Below, piece by piece: positions 23,181-38,152 of a DNA stretch of 64,000 nucleotides. The notes under the pieces were generated by a model. It did no database searches and had not been told where the DNA came from. It worked only from the letters and a program-made list of their open reading frames with translations. The DNA comes from Piezodorus guildinii. Lineage: Eukaryota; Arthropoda; Insecta; Hemiptera; Pentatomidae. Every line of letters starts with the position of its first letter. Within the stretch, counting starts at the first letter, position 1. The stretch covers positions 109,184,711 through 109,248,710 of the forward strand of contig CM041295.1 in assembly GCA_023052935.1 (NCBI GenBank). Direction: 5' to 3'. The position numbers and the translations under genes were made by a program.

Positions 23181-25120
23181 TGATGCTCATAGGAAGGAAT
23201 CACAGGTTCATAGTGATAGGTATCGTCGGCGGCACATTGATACTGATAACATCCAACGGTGTCCAAATGATATTGTCGCAGTAAATTTATACTGATTGCA
23301 GACAGCGGCTACATATTGATGCTGATAGGAAGGTATTGAAGGTTCATACTGATCAGTTTGCAACGGCGGCCATTGATACTGATAACATCCAACGGTGTCC
23401 AATGATATTATCATGGTAAATTCATACTGATTGCATACACGGCTACCTGTTGATGCTGATAGGAAGGAATCGAAGGTGCATACTGATATGCATCGACAGT
23501 GGCCGGTTGATACTGATAACATTCGACGCAGTTTAAATTATATTGTCATAGTAAATTTATACTGATGCATACAGCACTACTGTTGATGCTAATGCGAAGG
23601 AATCGTAGGTTCATACTGAAAGGTATCAACGGCGGCCGATTATTACTGATAACATCAAACGGTGTCCAAATGATATTGTCGTAGATGCTCATAGGAAGGA
23701 ATCGAAGAATCATATTTATAGGTATCGACGGCGGCCTATATATAATAAAAATCCAACGGTATCCAAATGATATTGTCATGGTAAATTCATACAGATTGCA
23801 TGCAGCGGCAACCTGTTGATGCTGATAGGAAGGAATCGAAGGTGCATACTGATATGCATCGACATGCCGGTTGATACTGATAACATAGACGTGCTTAAAA
23901 GATATTGTCATAGTTAATTTATACTGATTGAGGACAGCGGCTCAATTGATGCTGATATAAAGAAATCGCAGTTTCATAGTGATAGGTATCGACCGCAGCA
24001 CATTGATACTGATAACATACAACGTTGTCCAAATGATATTGTCATAGTAAATTTATACTGATTGCTTACAGCGACTACCTGTTGATGCTGATAGGAAGGT
24101 ATCGAAGGTTCATATGATCAGTTTGCAACGGCGGCCCATTGATACTGATAACATCTAACGGTGTCCAAATGATATTGTCATGGTAATTCATACGGATTGC
24201 ATACAGCGGCTACCTGTGAGCTGATAGGAAGGAATCGAAGGTGCATACTGATATGCATCGACAGTGGCCGTTGATACTGATAACATTCGACGCAGTTTAA
24301 ATTATATTGTCATAGTAAATTTATACTGATTGCATACAGCAGCTACCTGTTGATGCTAATGCGAAGGAATCGTAGGTTCATACTGATAGGTATCAACGGC
24401 GGCCGATTGATACTGATAACATCCAACGGTGTCAAATGATATTGTCGCAGTAAATTTATACTGATTGCATACAGCGCACCTGTTGATGCTGATGCGAAGG
24501 AATCGAAGGTTCATACTGATAGGTTTGCAACGGCGGCCGATTGATACTGATAACATCTAACTGTGTCCAAATGATATTGTCGTAGTAAATTTATACTGAT
24601 TGCAGAAAGCGGCTACCTGTTGATGCTGATAGGAAGTAATCGAAGGTCCATACTGAAGGTATCAACGGCGGCACATTGATACTGATAACATACAACGTTG
24701 TCCAAATGAAATTGTCATAGTAAATTTATACTAATTGCTTACAGCGGCTACCTGTTGATGCTGATAGGAAGGTATCGAAGTTCATACTGATAGGTTTGCA
24801 ACGGCGGCCGATTGATACTAATAACATCTAACGGTGTCCAAATGATATTGTCGTAGTATATTTATACTGTTACATACAGCGGGTAGGTACCTGTTGATGC
24901 TGATGCGAAGTAATCGAAGGTTCATACTGATAGGTTTGCAACGGCGGCCGATTGATACTGATAACATCTAACGGTGTCCAAATGATATTGTCGTAGTAAA
25001 TTTATACTGATTGCATACAGCGGCTACATACATGTTGATTACTGCTAACAATTAAATGCGGTTGGTTGATACTGATAGATAGGTATCAAAGGTGTCCGAT
25101 TGATAGTAATAACATCCAAC

Positions 25121-25485
25121 GGTTAGCTTGAGACTAGTGAACCCTCCGAGAAATGGTCTTCCTGTAGGGTTAGAAATCTGTATACTTATGATTTATAGCA
25201 TGCTAGAGTGCTCAGTAGATTTAGTCACAATATCGGACAGGCAGGCGTTTTTGAATAACACAAGACCATGGAAGGCGAGGGTAAAGCTGCTAAGGTCGTG
25301 TAAATTTGCTCGGAGCGTTCAGTTGGCCATTGGGTATGTGGTTATTTGTATAAGTTAAAATCATCAGTTAGTGTATTTTTTAAAAATCTATGCATTGTTT
25401 AGTAATGTAATTACAACAAGCTCAAATAATCTGATGGCGACTGAAAACGAATTGAACATTTAAGTTTGAAGACAATTAAAGCCAT
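25121..25485 (+). repeat. Segment A, copy 2
   Basis: Matches copy 1 except for a two-base loss in 'cttgagactagtg' and a one-base loss in the 'tgcattgtttagt' run. Confidence 0.85.
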
Positions 25486-26334
25486 CCAGCTGATGCTCAT
25501 AGGAAGGAATCACAGGTTCGTAGTGATAGGTATCGTCGGCGGCACATTGATACTGATAACATACAACGTTGTCCAAATGATATTGTCGTAGTATATTTAT
25601 ACTGTTACATACAGCGGTGGGTACCTGTTGATGCTGATGCGAAGTAATCGAAGGTTCATACTGATAGGTTTGCAACGGCGGCCGATTGATACTGATAACA
25701 TCTAACGGTGTCCAAATGATATTGTCGTAGTAAACTTATACTGATTGCTTACAGCGGCTACCTGTTGATGCTGATAGGAAGGTATCGAAGGTTCATACTG
25801 ATAGGTTTGCAACGGCGGCCGATTGATACTAATAACATCTAACGGTTTCCAAATGATACTGTCGTAGTGAATTTATACAGATTGCAGACAGCGGCTACAT
25901 ATTGATGCTGATATCAAGAAATCGAAGGTTCATACTGATATGTATCAACGGCGGCCGATTGATACTGTTAATATACAACTCGTCCAAATAATATTGTCAT
26001 AGTAAGTTTTTACTGATTGCATACAGCAGCTAGCTGTTGATGCTGATAGGAAGGATGCACAGGTTCATAGTGATAGGTATCGACAGCGGCACATTGATAC
26101 TGATAACATACAACGTTGTCCAAATGATATTGTCATAGTAAATTTATACTGATTGCTTACAGCGGCTACCTGTTGATGCTGATAGGAAGGTATCGAAGGT
26201 TCATACTGATAGGTTTGCAACGGCGGCCGATTGATACTAATAACATCTAACGGTGTCCAAATGATATTGTCGTAGTAAATTTATACTGATTGCATACAGC
26301 GGCTACATACATGTTGATTACTGCTAACAATTAA

Positions 26335-27224
26335 ATCTAGATAGCACAATACATAATAAGGATCTTAACCCAAGCAATACTAATATTTTAATTAAGTTTT
26401 AACTTAAATAATGTTATAATTCTGTGATTGAATTATAGTGACTAGTAGAGTTCAGTTTATTTTAAAAAAGCAATGACCCAATGTCGACTTACCTTAGAAG
26501 TCCAACAGTGTCCAAAGGATATTGCCATAGTAAATTTATACTGATTGCAGACAGCGGCTACCAATTGATGCTGATATGAAGAAATCGAAGGTTCATACTG
26601 ATAGGTTTCAAAAATTGTCAGTATTGTTTAGGTAATGTATGAATTTATATAGCAAATATTATTTAATCCACAGAAGGAAAGAAATTTGTAACCCATTCGT
26701 AGATACGATACATTACTTTAACAAATTAATAGTTTCAAATTTACAGTGATTTTTTTTAAAGTTAATACCTAAAACCTACTTAAGTTCTGTGCAGTAACAT
26801 ATCCAGAATAAAAAATAAAAATAGACGTGCGGTCATAAATTAAAGTTTGAATGTCTTTGTGCATTTATCACTTTTATTTTTAGTATGGTCGTTAAGATGT
26901 GGTTATTTGTATACTTTTATATCAGTTAGTTTATTTTATTTTGAATTTATGCATTAGTTTGCGCATTAGAATAAATATGATTTTTGATTAACACAAGACC
27001 TTGACAGGCGAGGGGAAAGCTGCTAAGGCTGTGTAAATTTGCTCGGCTCGTTCAGTTGGCCATAGGGTATATGGTTATTTGTATAATTAAAAATCATCAG
27101 TTAATGTATTTTTTAAACATCTATGCATTGTTTTAGTAATGTAATTACAACAAGGTCAACTAATCTGATGGCGACTGAAAACGAATTGAACATTTATGTT
27201 TGAGAACAATTAAAGCCATCCAGC
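26335..27224 (+). repeat. Segment B, copy 2
   Basis: Near-identical to copy 1, at an offset of 4044 bp. Confidence 0.85.
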
Positions 27225-29191
27225 TGATGCTCATAGGAAGGAATCACAGGTTCATAGTGATAGGTATCGTCGGCGGCACATTGATACTGATAACATCCAA
27301 CGGTGTCCAAATGATATTGTCGCAGTAAATTTATACTGATTGCAGACAGCGGCTACATATTGATGCTGATAGGAAGGTATTGAAGGTTCATACTGATCAG
27401 TTTGCAACGGCGGCCCATTGATACTGATAACATCCAACGGTTGTCCAAATGATATTATCATGGTAAATTCATACTGATTGCATACAGCGGCTACCAGTTG
27501 ATGCTGATAGGAAGGAATCGAAGGTGCATACTGATATGCATCGACAGTGGCCGGTTGATACTGATAACATTCGACGCTGTTTAAATTATATTGTCATAGT
27601 AAATTTATACTGATTGCATACAGCAGCTACCTGTTGATGCTAATGCGAAGGAATCGTAGGTTCATACTGAAAGGTATCAACGGCGGCCGATTATTACTGA
27701 TAACATCAAACGGTGTCCAAATGATATTGTCGTAGATGCTCATAGGAAGGAATCGAAGAATCATATTTATAGGTATCGACGGCGGCCTATTAATAATAAT
27801 AACATCCAACGGTGTCCAAATGATATTGTCATGGTAAATTCATACTGATTGCATGCAGCGGCTACCTGTTGATGCTGATAGGAAGGAATCGAAGGTGCAT
27901 ACTGATATGCATCGACAGTGGCCGGTTGATACTGACTAACATACGACGCTGCTTAAAAGATATTGTCATAGTTAATTTATACTGATTGAGGACAGCGGCT
28001 ACCAATTGATGCTGATATAAAGAAATCGCAGTTTCATAGTGATAGGTATCGACCGCAGCACATTGATACTGATAACATACAACGTTGTCCAAATGATATT
28101 GTCATAGTAAATTTATACTGATTGCTTACAGCGACTACCTGTTGATGCTGATAGGAAGGTATCGAAGGTTCATACTGATCAGTTTGCAACGGCGGCCCAT
28201 TGATACTGATAACATCTAACGGTGTCCAAATGATATTGTCATGGTAAATTCATACGGATTGCATACAGCGGCTACCTGTTGATGCTGATAGGAAGGAATC
28301 GAAGGTGCATACTGATATGCATCGACAGTGGCCGGTTGATACTGATAACATTCGACGCAGTTTAAATTATATTGTCATAGTAAATTTATACTGATTGCAT
28401 ACAGCAGCTACCTGTTGATGCTAATGCGAAGGAATCGTAGGTTCATACTGATAGGTATCAACGGCGGCCGATTGATACTGATAACATCCAACGGTGTCCA
28501 AATGATATTGTCGCAGTAAATTTATACTGATTGCATACAGCGGCTACCTGTTGATGCTGATGCGAAGGAATCGAAGGTTCATACTGATAGGTTTGCAACG
28601 GCGGCCGATTGATACTGATAACATCTAACTGTGTCCAAATGATATTGTCGTAGTAAATTTATACTGATTGCAGAAAGCGGCTACCTGTTGATGCTGATAG
28701 GAAGTAATCGAAGGTCCATACTGATAGGTATCAACGGCGGCACATTGATACTGATAACATACAACGTTGTCCAAATGAAATTGTCATAGTAAATTTATAC
28801 TAATTGCTTACAGCGGCTACCTGTTGATGCTGATAGGAAGGTATCGAAGGTTCATACTGATAGGTTTGCAACGGCGGCCGATTGATACTAATAACATCTA
28901 ACGGTGTCCAAATGATATTGTCGTAGTATATTTATACTGTTACATACAGCGGGTAGGTACCTGTTGATGCTGATGCGAAGTAATCGAAGGTTCATACTGA
29001 TAGGTTTGCAACGGCGGCCGATTGATACTGATAACATCTAACGGTGTCCAAATGATATTGTCGTAGTAAATTTATACTGATTGCATACAGCGGCTACATA
29101 CATGTTGATTACTGCTAACAATTAAATGCGGTTGGTTGATACTGATAGATAGGTATCAAAGGTGTCCGATTGATAGTAATAACATCCAACG

Positions 29192-29556
29192 GTTAGCTTG
29201 AGAGCTAGTGAACCCTCCGAGAAATGGTCTTCCTGTAGGGTTAGAAATCTGTATACTTATGATTTATAGCATGCTAGAGTGCTCAGTAGATTTAGTCACA
29301 ATATCGGACAGGCAGGCGTTTTTTAATAACACAAGACCATGGAAGGCGAGGGTAAAGCTGCTAAGGTCGTGTAAATTTGCTCGGAGCGTTCAGTTGGCCA
29401 TTGGGTATGTGGTTATTTGTATAAGTTAAAATCATCAGTTAGTGTATTTTTTAAAAATCTATGCATTGTTTTAGTAATGTAATTACAACAAGCTCAAATA
29501 ATCTGATGGCGACTGAAAACGAATTGAACATTTAAGTTTGAAGACAATTAAAGCCA
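29192..29556 (+). repeat. Segment A, copy 3
   Basis: As copy 1, with a single G-to-T change in 'gcgttttttaataac' (Leu to Phe in the chance frame). Confidence 0.85.
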
Positions 29557-30407
29557 TCCAGCTGATGCTCATAGGAAGGAATCACAGGTTCGTAGTGATA
29601 GGTATCGTCGGCGGCACATTGATACTGATAACATACAACGTTGTCCAAATGATATTGTCGTAGTATATTTATACTGTTACATACAGCGGGTGGGTACCTG
29701 TTGATGCTGATGCGAAGTAATCGAAGGTTCATACTGATAGGTTTGCAACGGCGGCCGATTGATACTGATAACATCTAACGGTGTCCAAATGATATTGTCG
29801 TAGTAAACTTATACTGATTGCTTACAGCGGCTACCTGTTGATGCTGATAGGAAGGTATCGAAGGTTCATACTGATAGGTTTGCAACGGCGGCCGATTGAT
29901 ACTAATAACATCTAACGGTTTCCAAATGATACTGTCGTAGTAAATTTATACTGATTGCATACAGCGGCTACATATTGATGCTGATATCAAGAAATCGAAG
30001 GTTCATACTGATATGTATCAACGGCGGCCGATTGATACTGTTAATATACAACTCGTCCAAATAATATTGTCATAGTAAGTTTTTACTGATTGCATACAGC
30101 AGCTAGCTGTTGATGCTGATAGGAAGGATGCACAGGTTCATAGTGATAGGTATCGACAGCGGCACATTGATACTGATAACATACAACGTTGTCCAAATGA
30201 TATTGTCATAGTAAATTTATACTGATTGCTTACAGCGGCTACCTGTTGATGCTGATAGGAAGGTATCGAAGGTTCATACTGATAGGTTTGCAACGGCGGC
30301 CGATTGATACTAATAACATCTAACGGTGTCCAAATGATATTGTCGTAGTAAATTTATACTGATTGCATACAGCGGCTACATACATGTTGATTACTGCTAA
30401 CAATTAA

Positions 30408-31297
30408 ATCTAGATAGCACAATACATAATAAGGATCTTAACCCAAGCAATACTAATATTTTAATTAAGTTTTAACTTAAATAATGTTATAATTCTGTGA
30501 TTGAATTATAGTGACTAGTAGAGTTCAGTTTATTTTAAAAAAGCAATGACCCAATGTCGACTTACCTTAGAAGTCCAACAGTGTCCAAAGGATATTGCCA
30601 TAGTAAATTTATACTGATTGCAGACAGCGGCTACCAATTGATGCTGATATGAAGAAATCGAAGGTTCATACTGATAGGTTTCAAAAATTGTCAGTATTGT
30701 TTAGGTAATGTATGAATTTATATAGCAAATATTATTTAATCCACAGAAGGAAAGAAATTTGTAACCCATTCGTAGATACGATACATTACTTTAACAAATT
30801 AATAGTTTCAAATTTACAGTGATTTTTTTTAAAGTTAATACCTAAAACCTACTTAAGTTCTGTGCAGTAACATATCCAGAATAAAAAATAAAAATAGACG
30901 TGCGGTCATAAATTAAAGTTTGAATGTCTTTGTGCATTTATCACTTTTATTTTTAGTATGGTCGTTAAGATGTGGTTATTTGTATACTTTTATATCAGTT
31001 AGTTTATTTTATTTTGAATTTATGCATTAGTTTGCGCATTAGAATAAATATGATTTTTGATTAACACAAGACCTTGACAGGCGAGGGGAAAGCTGCTAAG
31101 GCTGTGTAAATTTGCTCGGCTCGTTCAGTTGGCCATAGGGTATATGGTTATTTGTATAATTAAAAATCATCAGTTAATGTATTTTTTAAACATCTATGCA
31201 TTGTTTTAGTAATGTAATTACAACAAGGTCAACTAATCTGATGGCGACTGAAAACGAATTGAACATTTATGTTTGAGAACAATTAAAGCCATCCAGC
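30408..31297 (+). repeat. Segment B, copy 3
   Basis: Near-identical to copy 2, at an offset of 4073 bp. Confidence 0.85.
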
Positions 31298-34079
31298 TGA
31301 TGCTCATAGGAAGGAATCACAGGTTCATAGTGATAGGTATCGTCGGCGGCACATTGATACTGATAACATCCAACGGTGTCCAAATGATATTGTCGCAGTA
31401 AATTTATACTGATTGCAGACAGCGGCTACATATTGATGCTGATAGGAAGGTATTGAAGGTTCATACTGATCAGTTTGCAACGGCGGCCCATTGATACTGA
31501 TAACATCCAACGGTGTCCAAATGATATTATCATGGTAAATTCATACTGATTGCATACAGCGGCTACCAGTTGATGCTGATAGGAAGGAATCGAAGGTGCA
31601 TACTGATATGCATCGACAGTGGCCGGTTGATACTGATAACATTCGACGCTGTTTAAATTATATTGTCATAGTAAATTTATACTGATTGCATACAGCAGCT
31701 ACCTGTTGATGCTAATGCGAAGGAATCGTAGGTTCATACTGAAAGGTATCAACGGCGGCCGATTATTACTGATAACATCAAACGGTGTCCAAATGATATT
31801 GTCGTAGATGCTCATAGGAAGGAATCGAAGAATCATATTTATAGGTATCGACGGCGGCCTATTAATAATAATAACATCCAACGGTGTCCAAATGATATTG
31901 TCATGGTAAATTCATACTGATTGCATGCAGCGGCTACCTGTTGATGCTGATAGGAAGGAATCGAAGGTGCATACTGATATGCATCGACAGTGGCCGGTTG
32001 ATACTGACAACATACGACGCTGCTTAAATGATATTGTCATAGTTAATCTATACTGATTGAGGACAGCGGCTACCAATTGATGCTGATATAAAGAAATCGC
32101 AGTTTCATAGTGATAGGTATCGACAGCAGCACATTGATACTGATAACATACAACGTTGTCCAAATGATATTGTCATAGCAAATTTATACTGATTGCTTAC
32201 AGCGACTACCTGTTGATGCTGATAGGAAGGTATTGAAGGTTCATACTGATCAGTTTGCAACGGCGGCCCATTGATACTGATAACATCCAACGGTGTCCAA
32301 ATGATATTGTCATGGTAAATTCATACTGATTGCATACAGCGGCTACCTGTTGATGCTGATAGGAAGGAATCGAAGGTGCATACTGATATGCATCGACAGT
32401 GGCCGGTTGATACTGATAACATTCGACGCTGTTTAAATTATATTGTCATAGTAAATTTATACTGATTGCATACAGCGGCTACCTGTTGATGCTGATGCGA
32501 AGGAATCGAAGGTTCATACTGATAGGTTTGCAACGGCGGCCGATTGATACTGATAACATCTAACTGTGTCCAAATGATATTGTCGTAGTAAATTTATACT
32601 GATAGCAGAAAGCGGCTACCTGTTGATGCTGATAGGAAAGAATCGAAGGTCCATACTGATAGGTATCAACGGCGGCCGATTGATACTATTAACATCCAAC
32701 GGTATCCAAATGATATTGTCATGGTAAATTCATACAGATTGCATGCAGCGGCAACCTGTTGATGCTGATAGGAAGGAATCGAAGGTGCATACTGATATGC
32801 ATCAACAGTGGCCGGTTGATACTGATAACATACGACGCTGCTTAAAAGATATTGTCATAGTTAATTTATACTGATTGAGGACAGCGGCTACCAATTGATG
32901 CTGATATAAAGAAATCGCAGTTTCATAGTGATAGGTATCGACCGCAGCACATTGATACTGATAACATACAACGTTGTCCAAATGATATTGTCATAGTAAA
33001 TTTATACTGATTGCTTACAGCGACTACCTGTTGATGCTGATAGGAAGGTATCGAAGGTTCATACTGATCAGTTTGCAACGGCGGCCCATTGATACTGATA
33101 ACATCTAACGGTGTCCAAATGATATTGTCATGGTAAATTCATACGGATTGCATACAGCGGCTACCTGTTGATGCTGATAGGAAGGAATCGAAGGTGCATA
33201 CTGATATGCATCGACAGTGGCCGGTTGATACTGATAACATCGACGCAGTTTAAATTATATTGTCATAGTAAATTTATACTGATTGCATACAGCAGCTACC
33301 TGTTGATGCTAATGCGAAGGAATCGTAGGTTCATACTGATAGGTTTGCAACGGCGGCCGATTGATACTGATAACATCCAACGGTGTCCAAATGATATTGT
33401 CGCAGTAAATTTATACTGATTGCATACAGCGGCTACCTGTTGATGCTGATGCGAAGGAATCGAAGGTTCATACTGATAGGTTTGCAACGGCGGCCGATTG
33501 ATACTGATAACATCTAACTGTGTCCAAATGATATTGTCGTAGTAAATTTATACTGATTGCAGAAAGCGGCTACCTGTTGATGCTGATAGGAAGTAATCGA
33601 AGGTCCATACTGATAGGTATCAACGGCGGCACATTGATACTGATAACATACAACGTTGTCCAAATGAAATTGTCATAGTAAATTTATACTAATTGCTTAC
33701 AGCGGCTACCTGTTGATGCTGATAGGAAGGTATCGAAGGTTCATACTGATAGGTTTGCAACGGCGGCCGATTGATACTAATAACATCTAACGGTGTCCAA
33801 ATGATATTGTCGTAGTATATTTTACTGTTACATACAGCGGGTAGGTACCTGTTGATGCTGATGCGAAGTAATCGAAGGTTCATACTGATAGGTTTGCAAC
33901 GGCGGCCGATTGATACTGATAACATCTAACGGTGTCCAAATGATATTGTCGTAGTAAATTTATACTGATTGCATACAGCGGCTACATACATGTTGATTAC
34001 TGCTAACAATTAAATGCGGTTGGTTGATACTGATAGATAGGTATCAAAGGTGTCCGATTGATAGTAATAACATCCAACG

Positions 34080-34444
34080 GTTAGCTTGAGAGCTAGTGAA
34101 CCCTCCGAGAAATGGTCTTCCTGTAGGGTTAGAAATCTGTATACTTATGATTTATAGCATGCTAGAGTGCTCAGTAGATTTAGTCACAATATCGGACAGG
34201 CAGGCGTTTTTGAATAACACAAGACCATGGAAGGCGAGGGTAAAGCTGCTAAGGTCGTGTAAATTTGCTCGGAGCGTTCAGTTGGCCATTGGGTATGTGG
34301 TTATTTGTATAAGTTAAAATCATCAGTTAGTGTATTTTTTAAAAATCTATGCATTGTTTTAGTAATGTAATTACAACAAGCTCAAATAATCTGATGGCGA
34401 CTGAAAACGAATTGAACATTTAAGTTTGAAGACAATTAAAGCCA
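34080..34444 (+). repeat. Segment A, copy 4
   Basis: Identical to copy 1 in the parts compared. Confidence 0.85.
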
Positions 34445-35296
34445 TCCAGCTGATGCTCATAGGAAGGAATCACAGGTTCGTAGTGATAGGTATCGTCGGC
34501 GGCACATTGATACTGATAACATACAACGTTGTCCAAATGATATTGTCGTAGTATATTTATACTGTTACATACAGCGGGTGGGTACCTGTTGATGCTGATG
34601 CGAAGTAATCGAAGGTTCATACTGATAGGTTTGCAACGGCGGCCGATTGATACTGATAACATCTAACGGTGTCCAAATGATATTGTCGTAGTAAACTTAT
34701 ACTGATTGCTTACAGCGGCTACCTGTTGATGCTGATAGGAAGGTATCGAAGGTTCATACTGATAGGTTTGCAACGGCGGCCGATTGATACTAATAACATC
34801 TAACGGTTTCCAAATGATACTGTCGTAGTGAATTTATACAGATTGCAGACAGCGGCTACATATTGATGCTGATATCAAGAAATCGAAGGTTCATACTGAT
34901 ATGTATCAACGGCGGCCGATTGATACTGTTAATATACAACTCGTCCAAATAATATTGTCATAGTAAGTTTTTACTGATTGCATACAGCAGCTAGCTGTTG
35001 ATGCTGATAGGAAGGATGCCCAGGTTCATAGTGATAGGTATCGACAGCGGCACATTGATACTGATAACATACAACGTTGTCCAAATGATATTGTCATAGT
35101 AAATTTATACTGATTGCTTACAGCGGCTACCTGTTGATGCTGATAGGAAGGTATCGAAGGTTCATACTGATAGGTTTTGCAACGGCGGCCGATTGATACT
35201 AATAACATCTAACGGTGTCCAAATGATATTGTCGTAGTAAATTTATACTGATTGCATACAGCGGCTACATACATGTTGATTACTGCTAACAATTAA

Positions 35297-36186
35297 ATCT
35301 AGATAGCACAATACATAATAAGGATCTTAACCCAAGCAATACTAATATTTTAATTAAGTTTTAACTTAAATAATGTTATAATTCTGTGATTGAATTATAG
35401 TGACTAGTAGAGTTCAGTTTATTTTAAAAAAGCAATGACCCAATGTCGACTTACCTTAGAAGTCCAACAGTGTCCAAAGGATATTGCCATAGTAAATTTA
35501 TACTGATTGCAGACAGCGGCTACCAATTGATGCTGATATGAAGAAATCGAAGGTTCATACTGATAGGTTTCAAAAATTGTCAGTATTGTTTAGGTAATGT
35601 ATGAATTTATATAGCAAATATTATTTAATCCACAGAAGGAAAGAAATTTGTAACCCATTCGTAGATACGATACATTACTTTAACAAATTAATAGTTTCAA
35701 ATTTACAGTGATTTTTTTTAAAGTTAATACCTAAAACCTACTTAAGTTCTGTGCAGTAACATATCCAGAATAAAAAATAAAAATAGACGTGCGGTCATAA
35801 ATTAAAGTTTGAATGTCTTTGTGCATTTATCACTTTTATTTTTAGTATGGTCGTTAAGATGTGGTTATTTGTATACTTTTATATCAGTTAGTTTATTTTA
35901 TTTTGAATTTATGCATTAGTTTGCGCATTAGAATAAATATGATTTTTGATTAACACAAGACCTTGACAGGCGAGGGGAAAGCTGCTAAGGCTGTGTAAAT
36001 TTGCTCGGCTCGTTCAGTTGGCCATAGGGTATATGGTTATTTGTATAATTAAAAATCATCAGTTAATGTATTTTTTAAACATCTATGCATTGTTTTAGTA
36101 ATGTAATTACAACAAGGTCAACTAATCTGATGGCGACTGAAAACGAATTGAACATTTATGTTTGAGAACAATTAAAGCCATCCAGC
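35297..36186 (+). repeat. Segment B, copy 4
   Basis: Near-identical to copy 3, at an offset of 4889 bp, reflecting the six-monomer expansion between them. Confidence 0.85.
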
Positions 36187-38152
36187 TGATGCTCATAGGA
36201 AGGAATCACAGGTTCATAGTGATAGGTATCGTCGGCGGCACATTGATACTGATAACATCCAACGGTGTCCAAATGATATTGTCGCAGTAAATTTATACTG
36301 ATTGCAGACAGCGGCTACATATTGATGCTGATAGGAAGGTATTGAAGGTTCATACTGATCAGTTTGCAACGGCGGCCCATTGATACTGATAACATCCAAC
36401 GGTGTCCAAATGATATTATCATGGTAAATTCATACTGATTGCATACAGCGGCTACCAGTTGATGCTGATAGGAAGGAATCGAAGGTGCATACTGATATGC
36501 ATCGACAGTGGCCGGTTGATACTGATAACATTCGACGCTGTTTAAATTATATTGTCATAGTAAATTTATACTGATTGCATACAGCAGCTACCTGTTGATG
36601 CTAATGCGAAGGAATCGTAGGTTCATACTGAAAGGTATCAACGGCGGCCGATTATTACTGATAACATCAAACGGTGTCCAAATGATATTGTCGTAGATGC
36701 TCATAGGAAGGAATCGAAGAATCATATTTATAGGTATCGACGGCGGCCTATTAATAATAATAACATCCAACGGTGTCCAAATGATATTGTCATGGTAAAT
36801 TCATACTGATTGCATGCAGCGGCTACCTGTTGATGCTGATAGGAAGGAATCGAAGGTGCATACTGATATGCATCGACAGTGGCCGGTTGATACTGACTAA
36901 CATACGACGCTGCTTAAAAGATATTGTCATAGTTAATTTATACTGATTGAGGACAGCGGCTACCAATTGATGCTGATATAAAGAAATCGCAGTTTCATAG
37001 TGATAGGTATCGACCGCAGCACATTGATACTGATAACATACAACGTTGTCCAAATGATATTGTCATAGTAAATTTATACTGATTGCTTACAGCGACTACC
37101 TGTTGATGCTGATAGGAAGGTATCGAAGGTTCATACTGATCAGTTTGCAACGGCGGCCCATTGATACTGATAACATCTAACGGTGTCCAAATGATATTGT
37201 CATGGTAAATTCATACGGATTGCATACAGCGGCTACCTGTTGATGCTGATAGGAAGGAATCGAAGGTGCATACTGATATGCATCGACAGTGGCCGGTTGA
37301 TACTGATAACATTCGACGCAGTTTAAATTATATTGTCATAGTAAATTTATACTGATTGCATACAGCAGCTACCTGTTGATGCTAATGCGAAGGAATCGTA
37401 GGTTCATACTGATAGGTATCAACGGCGGCCGATTGATACTGATAACATCCAACGGTGTCCAAATGATATTGTCGCAGTAAATTTATACTGATTGCATACA
37501 GCGGCTACCTGTTGATGCTGATGCGAAGGAATCGAAGGTTCATACTGATAGGTTTGCAACGGCGGCCGATTGATACTGATAACATCTAACTGTGTCCAAA
37601 TGATATTGTCGTAGTAAATTTATACTGATTGCAGAAAGCGGCTACCTGTTGATGCTGATAGGAAGTAATCGAAGGTCCATACTGATAGGTATCAACGGCG
37701 GCACATTGATACTGATAACATACAACGTTGTCCAAATGAAATTGTCATAGTAAATTTATACTAATTGCTTACAGCGGCTACCTGTTGATGCTGATAGGAA
37801 GGTATCGAAGGTTCATACTGATAGGTTTGCAACGGCGGCCGATTGATACTAATAACATCTAACGGTGTCCAAATGATATTGTCGTAGTATATTTATACTG
37901 TTACATACAGCGGGTAGGTACCTGTTGATGCTGATGCGAAGTAATCGAAGGTTCATACTGATAGGTTTGCAACGGCGGCCGATTGATACTGATAACATCT
38001 AACGGTGTCCAAATGATATTGTCGTAGTAAATTTATACTGATTGCATACAGCGGCTACATACATGTTGATTACTGCTAACAATTAAATGCGGTTGGTTGA
38101 TACTGATAGATAGGTATCAAAGGTGTCCGATTGATAGTAATAACATCCAACG

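Larger units (their letters stand above)
21075..25120. repeat. HOR copy 1 (4046 bp)
   Basis: Order: segment A (21075-21440), about six monomers, segment B (22291-23180), about fourteen monomers. It is 25-27 bp shorter than copies 2 and 4. The deficit is explained by many 1-4-base losses between about 23360 and 25130. Confidence 0.85.
25121..29191. repeat. HOR copy 2 (4071 bp)
   Basis: Standard form: A 25121-25485, B 26335-27224, then about fourteen monomers. It is nearly identical to copy 4 throughout, including the unusual 'gactaacatacgacgctgc' junction in the monomer near 27930 (36900 in copy 4). Confidence 0.9.
29192..34079. repeat. HOR copy 3 (4888 bp, expanded)
   Basis: A 29192-29556, B 30408-31297. 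It is 817 bp longer than copy 2, i.e. six monomers. The extra block (about 31.9-33.2 kb) matches the left block at 17.8-19.2 kb rather than copy 2, including the subtype 'gacaacatacgacgctgctt', so it looks like a transfer between distant parts of the array. Confidence 0.85.
34080..38152. repeat. HOR copy 4 (4073 bp)
   Basis: Standard form: A 34080-34444, B 35297-36186, then about fourteen monomers. Within two bases of the length of copy 2. Confidence 0.9.
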
